Below the pieces are notes generated by a model. The model saw only the letters and a list, made by a program, of their open reading frames with translations. It searched no databases and had not been told where the DNA came from. Below, one piece after another: positions 57,001-64,000 of a stretch of DNA of 64,000 nucleotides (positions are counted from its first letter, which is position 1; every line of letters starts with the position of its first letter). Made by a program: the position numbers and the translations under genes. Location: assembly GCA_020881915.1 (NCBI GenBank), contig JAJFPB010000003.1, positions 5,456,001 to 5,520,000 on the forward strand, in the 5' to 3' direction. This DNA comes from Paramyrothecium sp. XJ0827. Its lineage: Eukaryota > Ascomycota > Sordariomycetes > Hypocreales > Stachybotryaceae.

Positions 57001-57588
57001 CCCAGCTCCGGCTGCTCAATAGTTGATCGCCCATCTCTAGGATCATGCAGTAGCCGTGCGGCTACCTGTAAGTGTAATTTTTGGGAGACAACAACGGGGG
57101 AGAACCATGGGGGGAAGGGGGAAAAAGAAGTAGAACCGGATTTCAGGGACCAACAAGGCTGCTACGTAGAGGGGGCGCTCGGTAATTATGGTGTCACTGG
57201 TGTGGCTTGGCTTTAAGATGAAAAGAGATTGCCAAGACCCCCAGCCAGAGAAAGGGGGCCCGTTCTAGACCAGACTGGCTGAGAGTCATGTCATAGGGCT
57301 GAAAGGGCTGGGTCGCAGTAGCAATGCACCAATGCCCAGGGTTCTGGGGTTATTGGAAGCTGAGTGGCTGCGCCAGGCAAGGGGCAGGTTCGCCCACCTC
57401 GAAGCTTGGGATTGTGACCGACGCCTCGGGCAACGGCTAGGCCGTCGCTATTTGAGCCTCCACGAAATTTTCGCACGACACGCTTGTCCTTGTTGTGACG
57501 GTGTGGGAAGGGGCTGAGTAGCTTGATCTCATTCCACGATGTATGCTTGGACCTTAGCAAGTAAACTGAATTGGCCATGGCGAAAAAC
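54002..57588. other. 3.6 kb without a confident gene
   Basis: Only unconvincing frames occur, for example plus-strand 55391-55708 and 56515-57216. One point of interest is a Zn2Cys6-like start (HRGCDKCK) around 56504-56527 whose continuation quickly loses the frame, so at best it is a decayed relic. A perfect 14-bp palindrome TGATCACGTGATCA (54645-54658), holding an E-box CACGTG, lies in a GT-rich stretch. No transposase or polymerase could be read. Confidence 0.4.
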
Positions 57589-57594
57589 TATAAA
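57589..57594 (+). promoter_or_regulatory. TATA box of the proteinase-K-like gene
   Basis: CTATAAAG context, 121 bases upstream of the ATG at 57710. Confidence 0.55.
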
Positions 57595-57709
57595 GAGCTG
57601 TGATTGACCTCTCCATCAAGCTCGAATACTCTCCTCAGCAGCCGCAAGCCTGACAAGAGCCAATCCTCCATCCCAGAACATTCAGAATATCTTCAAGGTT
57701 CCATTCATC

Positions 57710-59003
57710 ATGAGACTCACATTCACTCTCTGCGCCCTAACCGGGCTGCTTGGCCTTGGTCTTGCCGGAGCACCCATCAAGAACGATGGGATCTCTGCCG
57801 ACATCCTTGTCCCTGACACCTACATTATTACCTACAAGGCAGGCGTAGATGCAGCAAAGATCAAGAAGCACCAAGAATCCATCACCAAGAAGGCCAAGAA
57901 GAAGAGCAAGAAGGGCGTTATCGACACCATCAGCCTTGATGGAGTCAAGGGTTATGTAGCTGAAGTTCCCGACTCTGAGCTCAAGGACATTGTCGACTCT
58001 GATCTGGTTCGAAAATCCGTTGCCCTGCTCACCGGAACGATACTGACTGCTGCAATAGGTCGCTTATATCGAGAAGGACTCGATTGTCAACGTCACTGCT
58101 GTCGCCGCCGAGCCTGAGAAGCTTGAGAAGCGAGCCCCCGTCAATCAGTTCAACGCACCCTGGGGTCTGGCCCGCATCTCGCACAGACTTGGGGGTAATA
58201 GCGGTTCCTTCGCCTCCAACTACTACTATGACAACACGGCTGGTGCCGGCGTGCGCGTCTACGTGATCGACACCGGTATCCGCACCACTCACTTTGACTT
58301 CGAGGGACGTGCCATCTGGGGCGCCAACTTTATCTCCGGGTCTCCTAACACTGATGAGTACGGTCACGGAACCCATGTTGCTGGTACCATCGCTGGCAGG
58401 ACCTACGGCGTGGCTAAGCGTGCGACTGTGGTGGCCGTCAAGGTTCTCGACAAGAACGGCTCCGGCACCATATCTGGTGTGATCCTTGGTCTGAACTGGG
58501 CCGTCAACAACGCCAAGGCACGTGGAATCGCTCGAAGAGCCGTCGTCAACATGTCTCTGGGTGGCTCCTACACCGCTGCGCTCAACAATGCTGTCAAGGC
58601 CGCCACAGACGCGGGTCTCACTGTTGTTGTCTCAGCTGGCAACTCCAACTCTGACGCATCATTCTACTCCCCTGCTTCTGCTCCATCTGCCGTCACCGTG
58701 GGCGCAGTTGAAGGCACAAATGACCGTGCCTACTTCTCCAACTACGGACCGTATGTTGATATCTTCGCACCTGGTGTGAGCACGCTTAGTGCCTATCACA
58801 CCAGCAATTCCGCCACCAGATATCTCGCCGGAACAAGCATGGCCGCCCCCCATGTTGCCGGTCTTGCAGCTTATTTCATTGCCAAGGAAGGTGTCACCGG
58901 AGTCGCCGTGAGAAGCCGCATCTTTTCCGTTGCAACTTCGGGTGTCGTCAGAGATCCCCAAGGTAGCTGGAACCGTCTCGCTTATAACGCTGCTGGTGCC
59001 TAA
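57710..59003 (+). CDS. secreted proteinase-K-like subtilisin protease
   Basis: Exons are 57710..58006 and 58059..59003 (52-nt intron), 413 aa. It is an extracellular alkaline serine protease of the S8A proteinase-K group, the class of fungal cuticle- and keratin-degrading proteases. It has a signal peptide (MRLTFTLCALTGLLGLGLA), then an I9 prodomain (DTYIITYKAG...VKGYVAEV, unusually lysine-rich in KKAKKKSKKG). The mature enzyme starts near APVNQFNAPWGLARIS. The catalytic triad is VYVIDTGI (Asp), YGHGTHVAGTIAG (His) and LAGTSMAAPHVAG (Ser). The Ca-site and oxyanion-hole Asn contexts (SAGNSNSDA) are present. All key residues and the length match active enzymes, so it should be functional, auto-processed and secreted. 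It is unrelated in subfamily to the larger subtilase at 10 kb. Confidence 0.93.
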
Positions 59004-59110
59004 AGCATTAAATATTTGAGCTACGTGGTTTTCCTGGGGACTGGAGACATCTGTAGGGGTTAGGTATTGTTTTGCTAGAAATAGTAGTCTTTAGCTACTG
59101 GTTAATGTTG

Positions 59111-59461
59111 TTAGCTTGACAATATAACAAAAGTTGAAGTTGATTCTTTTGCCCTGACGCCGACCAAAGTCAATCTCCGTTCGAAAATGCGTAGCCCTAC
59201 ATATAAGTACACCATTGAAGCCACTGCCTCGACACTAATGTAGGCCTTCACCTGTGCCTTTGCGTTGATGTAGGTCAATACGCTCGATATGCTCGACAAG
59301 ACAAAACACGCGGATTCAAAATGTAGTAAAAAGGCAATTTGCCTGACAGATATACATTGCGGAGCAAACCGCCCATTGATTTGTAAGGCTTGGTCAAGTA
59401 GAACGGCATAGTCATTACTCGATAGGTTGTCATTCTCCAGTCCCTCATGAATGGACCCCAT
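59111..59461 (-). CDS. possible small membrane protein, 116 aa
   Basis: ATG-started frame with two moderately hydrophobic stretches (ACFVLSSISSVLTYI and SVEAVASMVYLYVGL). No domain recognised and no splice evidence. It could be the C-terminal, TM-bearing end of a degraded gene or simply chance. Low confidence. Confidence 0.25.
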   Translation of the reverse strand: MGSIHEGLENDNLSSNDYAVLLDQALQINGRFAPQCISVRQIAFLLHFESACFVLSSISSVLTYINAKAQVKAYISVEAVASMVYLYVGLRIFERRLTLVGVRAKESTSTFVILSS

Positions 59462-59671
59462 CCATGAAACAGTTTTGTTTTACTAGTGCAGCCATTGAGC
59501 TATAGCTAGTATATCTGCTTTAGCACATGGACCCGGCAATAATTCCGAATGTTGTGATAACGACTGGAGGGAAAGACAAAGAACGTTTGAATGGAATGAA
59601 GGCATCACCCATGCCGAGCAGGTACTATTATTATTGCATCCTTGTTTGCCCCTTGCTCAAGTCCAAATTTT

Positions 59672-61662
59672 CTATCGGATCGTAACCTTAGAGCCAGGGC
59701 TATCCAGGTCAATGCACCGACCAAGCATGTAGGCCACTCCGACTCTTTTATAGACGCGGATCTGCTCATCAAAATCTGACGGGTCGCCATGACTGGTGAC
59801 AAGCAACACGTAGTGTCTCGTAGTCTCCCATGGCTTTTCAGAGTTGCGCTCCCAACCTAGGACTACGCACTCAATGGGCATACTACCCATCGAGGTAGTC
59901 TTTGGTATGTCCTCTACAATGACCCCATCAACGATTTTATCTATATCTGTGGTGAAATTGCGTACGGTAGCAGTAAGGAAAGAATTCTCGCCGCCGTCAC
60001 CCGTATGCCACATGCTGCTACCCGATGTCGCCCAAGGAGTGGCAATGGCGTCGGTTGTCCATTTCATCTGACCAAGACGCCCATCAAGGTAGTCAATACC
60101 TCCATCGTAAGCCATCCAAGACCAACTCGGAATAGAGCCTGCAACTTCGGGGATTGGCACCAGCGAGTCTACGTCCGCGCCGCGCCTCCAGAGCAGTGTG
60201 TGCTGTAGGGAGCTGCGGGAATCATCGAAAATGCCGAAACCGCCAGGGCAACCAAGGTCCTGAAGCACACGTTTCTCGAGCCCAGCAATGGCAATGGGCC
60301 TGTCGGAAGTGCGCGACAAGGCCAGCCGCGAGTACTGTCGAAAAAGGTTCTGGTAGTTGAGGATTTTTTCGCCGCGCGGAGTGTTATTCTTAGACAATTT
60401 AGAAGGAAAGTTAGGATCTCCAAGAATAGAGGCAAGCTGGCTGTTTTATGCCAAGAGTAGAATTAGCTTGACATGTATCAAAGACACAGGTTCGAGGAGT
60501 CCGATCATTTTTAGAAACAGAAGACTAGGAAGCATACTTATCTATCTTTGCCAAACTTTCACATCGTACGCCATCTCCACACTCCCAGAAAGTTTGAGTG
60601 TTCGTGAAGTAGATGGTACGGCGCGCTAGAGCTCGCTCCTGAAGCACCCATCCGCGTTCACTCAATGGACTTCGCAGAACATGGCGCTCAAAATCATCGA
60701 TGAAGCTACGGGCATAGATTGTTGGCCAGCCGTGGTGGCCAGGAAGTGCCACGACGTCGCGACCCAGACTGCCGCCCTCACTCACCCGTGGATTGAGGAA
60801 CCCTTCCCACTGGCTCTGGCTGCTGCTAGCGGCCAGCATGCAAGATGCCAAGTTGAAGACAGTCTCCATAGTACTAGCTTCGGTGGCGAAGTCACCGTCT
60901 GGACCCTGTATTATACAGAGAGAATCAATCCAAAGGTAGCGGAAACCTAGCTGTCGAGTGGTGAGCACGGCGTGGGCAAATGTTGCGGGCAGCTGCTTCA
61001 AAGGGATGCCAAGCTGGTGTTTGTCGACGTTAGATGTCAGGGTGCAAAAGTGTCCTTCATTGCCCCAGCGGTGAGACAAGGCAACATATTGAAGTGAGGG
61101 TAATCCATGTGTGTCGCACAGACGGATGTTGATTGGAAGCTCTAAGGGTCCCAGGTCAAGCAATCTCTTGGGCAAGGTACCGTTTTGCGGAGGTTGGCAC
61201 AGTGGGTGATTTTCATGGCAATCCTGGAGCCACTTCCGCATGATGTGGAAATGCATGTCACTTCCCGCCGCCGGTAGCTTCAGCAATCCAATCCGAATAC
61301 GATTCGACTTAAGGGCGGGAAGCTCTATGAACTCACCCGTGGTTAGGCCGTCTGCACGTCCAAGTCATTTGCTGGCGCAGGAGACTCACCAGGAGCACGA
61401 CAGAGAGATAGTACCGGGGGGTAAGCATCGTTCACTGCGAGTGTCGACTTGTCGCGGCTGAAGATGAGTTCTGGATGCTTTTTCTGTCGAGGTCTTTACA
61501 AACTTTCCAACGTAGTTTGCAAAAGTCACACCGTTCAGGACCTTCCATATTAGCCCTCCCTTTTAGTTCGACCCACCTGTCTGTAAACCTGAAATCCGCT
61601 GCTAACAAGTTCATCCTGCGGCAGCTTTCGCACAAGGACGCGCGTGGATAATTCGTCGACAA
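59672..61662 (-). CDS. HET-domain protein (heterokaryon incompatibility type)
   Basis: Three exons are visible: about 61662..61390, 61324..60538 and 60440..59672; introns are 65 nt and 97 nt. Exon 1 opens with a CESCRRM...CDFCKLRW cysteine module common at the start of HET proteins. Exon 2 has the three HET signatures: YVALSHRWG, FRYLWIDSLCIIQ and RGWVLQERALARRTIYF. HET domains trigger programmed death on allorecognition, although most paralogs have no assigned role. Exon 1 carries a one-base frameshift: the TTTTT at 61479-61483 (AAAAA on the coding strand) appears one base short. Downstream the other frame gives the conserved PELIFSRDKSTLAVNDAYPP. The true start is uncertain, because the first in-frame ATG (61614) would drop the CESC pair; an upstream exon may exist. 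Confidence 0.8.
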
Positions 61663-62135
61663 TCTTGCTGGATATTCTAAAGGCTCGATGAGGTCAGATA
61701 CGAACTCATTATCAGCTGAGAACGACCATCTGTCGTCGAGCTACCATATGCCTTAGTGAGCGCATTGACACCGGAAGTCGCAGGTCGAAGTGAAACCCTT
61801 ACCAAATTCTTTTCGTGTTAGCCTTGCCAAGATGTTTGCGTTGAAAAAGTGATTCACTTACCCACTGCAGTGTCGCATGGTGGACATAAAGTTAGAGATT
61901 ATGTTTTTCCTAGATCTTTCAGTTTGAGATGGTACCTACGTTCTGAGTTTGGGAATGGAGGTTAACATTAGCAAGTTCATCATCGAAAGACGCACACTTA
62001 CACTCTGAAAGTACATAATTGATCAGATTATTAAACTTTGTTTAATCCGAATTACAAGAGGACGCATGTCTTCACGTACGTACTGGGTCATGAAGTCAGT
62101 ATGAAACATTTCACATGTCATTGGCTTGATAGATG
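61663..62135. other. intergenic between the HET and kinase-like genes
   Basis: 473 bases that may contain the unplaced 5' exon of the HET gene. Nothing else recognised. Confidence 0.4.
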
Positions 62136-64000
62136 TCAAGTTTGATGGCTCTGTCCGTTTAACTTACTCCCTGTCCATTGGTCAAAACTCGGAAATGGTT
62201 GGAGCTCTAGTAGGACTGTTGAGGAGGCGGGGGAGAAAGTGCTTACAATTTGCTTGGTTAACAAAGGGTTAGTTTTCTGCCGTAAAATGTGAAGAAAGAA
62301 GATTGAAACGGGGAGAAGATGTGACATGTAACGTAGGAAAAGGGAACCAACTGTTCGATTAGGGACGGCTAAATTCTCTGTTTCATATTGGAGTCGTTTG
62401 GACTGATCTCCGTCTTTGCCACTAAACCAGTAGCCTGGGTTGTGGAACCCTCGTTTGATAATCCTATTTAATGCGTCACGGAGTTCTAAAGCTGTTGCCC
62501 GCCGTTCACAGAATCCCTTGTCGTCCTTCGTCGGGCCCGCATCTGTAACTACGATATGCGGGCCTGTGCCACCAGAGCTGGGCTCGTCATCTGAGGGATC
62601 AAGGTCCACGACGAGTAACATATCTCGGACGATTTCCAATATTTCTCGAATCGCCGTGTCGCGTAGGCATTCTTGGTCCCTGGCAATAGCATTGATGGTG
62701 GCGATCACCTCAGGATGCACGCGCGCAAACTTCTTCCCATGTTCGTCAGTATGAATGGTGTAGTAGGGCGCCTCTTGGCCGCAATTGCCAACGATGCTGT
62801 TGAAGGCGACCAATCCCTCGTTACCGACTAGCAGCCAGATAAGGAACTCAAGGGTGAAGCAGCCAAAAGACCAGATGTCGTAATGTCGCGACCGGCCGCT
62901 GGCGGAGTGTGTAGATATCTCTGGCGGCTCGTAGCGACATGTTGTATTTTTTTCCTGCGAGGTTGCATGTCGCATGGTTGTCACAGCTGTGTGGTGCTTG
63001 GCGAATCCCATGTCTGAGAACTTGAGGATGCCAATGTCAACGGTAGATTCGTTGCTCGCCTTCGTAAGCACGCGTAGAATGTTGTCAGGCTTGAGATCGC
63101 CATGACGCCAAGAGCCCCCGCGATAATCGTGCAATTGTACAAGGGCATCGGCAAGACCTCGCAGCTGTAGTACCACATCGTGAACTACCTTGGGGCTGAG
63201 CTTCACCCGGCCGCTGTTTTCCCAGAGGCTGCGCAGCGTGCCGCCGTCTGCCCAGCGAAACATCAGGTAATGACCCCTACCACGGGTGAAGGCGGCAATA
63301 AACTCAATGATATTTTCGTGGCGCAACTGGCTAATGTCGCGGTGGGCGTTGAGCTCGGATTCCCACTCTTCTGTGAGAGCATTGCAGGCTGTTTCTTCGG
63401 TCTGTCTCAGACATTTGACAGCCATATAGGCTCTTTTTCTATCCCACTAAAACATCTTTTCATTACGTTGAACTTGTGACGAGGAGAAAGTGGCGAGGCG
63501 AAATGCAACTTACAGTGTCCAGTACACCGTGGAAGTGGTTTTCGTGAATGGCCACCTGCCGAACTGCGCCGGAGGCTCCTGATCTCTCAATGTCACTCTT
63601 CCAAATGAAAGGCAGTATATGCTTTGAATCTAGCAATAGCAAGTCATTACCACGAAAGACGGGTGCCAGGAACCGCCACTGATGTGAAAAGAAGTTGTGC
63701 TTGTCGGCTTCATCCCAACGCAAGCCTTCAAAAAATTTCGGCCTCCTGCGCCCGGTGAAGCGGTAACCATTTGTCATTAATATTTTTGTCATGGAACCGC
63801 TCCATGGTCTTGCGCAACTTCTTCTTCGACGACGCTGTCACACATGCAATGACGAAGATCGTTTTAGCATCCTTGAGGATAAAATTGAGCACTGATTCGA
63901 CCTTCTCTTTCGAGGTTGATTTTGCTGCCTGAAAACCCAGCTCCTGGAGCACAGCCCCGCGTGTTACCAATCTCTCGAGAACGCCATGAGGCAGAAAATC
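62136..64000 (-). CDS. protein-kinase-like protein, 5' end outside the window
   Basis: The coding strand is open at the right edge, so the N-terminus lies beyond 64000. An N-terminal fungal-specific region (VTRGAVLQELGFQ, NFFSHQWRFLAPVF, LPFIWKSDIERSGASG) precedes a 67-nt in-phase intron (63513-63447). The kinase domain in exon 62136-63446 has the lysine motif YMAVKCL, then HENIIEFIAAF, a catalytic loop WRHGDLKPDNIL (HGD for HRD), FSDMGFAK in place of DFG, and CRYEPPE for APE. These are normal for a group of fungal kinase-like proteins, often associated with incompatibility genes. One frameshift occurs at the six-A run 63730-63735, which is one base long: NDKWLP precedes it, FEGLRWDEADK follows in the other frame. 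The end (after about 62400) may include a retained intron. Confidence 0.75.

Overview
The window is nuclear DNA of a filamentous ascomycete (Pezizomycotina, most likely Sordariomycetes). The evidence is short introns, mostly 47-85 nt, with GTANGT-type donors and CTAAC/CTGAC-like branch points. The gene content fits too: Zn2Cys6 and C2H2 regulators, HET-domain and degenerate-kinase proteins, a multi-exon P450, a Neurospora-type metallothionein and secreted subtilases. I cannot name the genus.

Layout: (1) 0-9 kb: the end of a C2H2 zinc-finger gene, a hidden two-exon gene for a 60-aa six-cysteine secreted peptide (minus), a DUF6536-like membrane protein and a membrane-anchored PLL-like beta-propeller lectin followed by a 25-bp tandem repeat. 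(2) 10-20 kb: a large secreted subtilase with a PA domain, a conserved hypothetical gene, a run of oxidoreductases (MDR enoyl-reductase type, nor-1-like SDR, Ayr1-like SDR) and a 30-aa copper-metallothionein-type gene. (3) 21-31 kb: a decayed secreted-protein gene, an SPT3-like SAGA subunit, a second MDR oxidoreductase, an alpha/beta hydrolase and a possible hypothetical gene. (4) 32-41 kb: simple repeats, an inverted repeat, an FAD monooxygenase, an 89-aa secreted protein and a broken ferric reductase gene. (5) 41-54 kb: a dense block with a Zn2Cys6 regulator, a 946-aa protein of unknown function, a class-3 lipase, and a nine-exon permease transcribed divergently from a nine-exon P450. (6) 54-64 kb: 3.7 kb with no confident gene, a proteinase-K-like subtilase, a HET-domain gene and a kinase-like gene cut by the right edge.

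Functionally this is accessory, secretion- and metabolism-oriented territory: proteases, a lipase and small secreted proteins act outside the cell, and the redox enzymes and permease inside. There is no polyketide synthase or NRPS backbone, so I do not call a biosynthetic cluster. No rRNA, tRNA, CRISPR or intact transposon was recognised.

Two cross-cutting observations matter. Several otherwise well-conserved genes are broken by single-base length changes in short homopolymers, which looks more like sequencing or assembly error than decay. The ferric reductase and the secreted protein at 22 kb also carry C-to-T/G-to-A type nonsense codons and may be true pseudogenes. No clearly new multi-gene system was found; the best candidates for something undescribed are the small secreted cysteine-rich peptide at 2.4 kb and the orphan 946-aa protein at 44-47 kb. 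Exon coordinates are my own splice reconstructions, based on reading frame and family resemblance remembered from knowledge, not on alignments.
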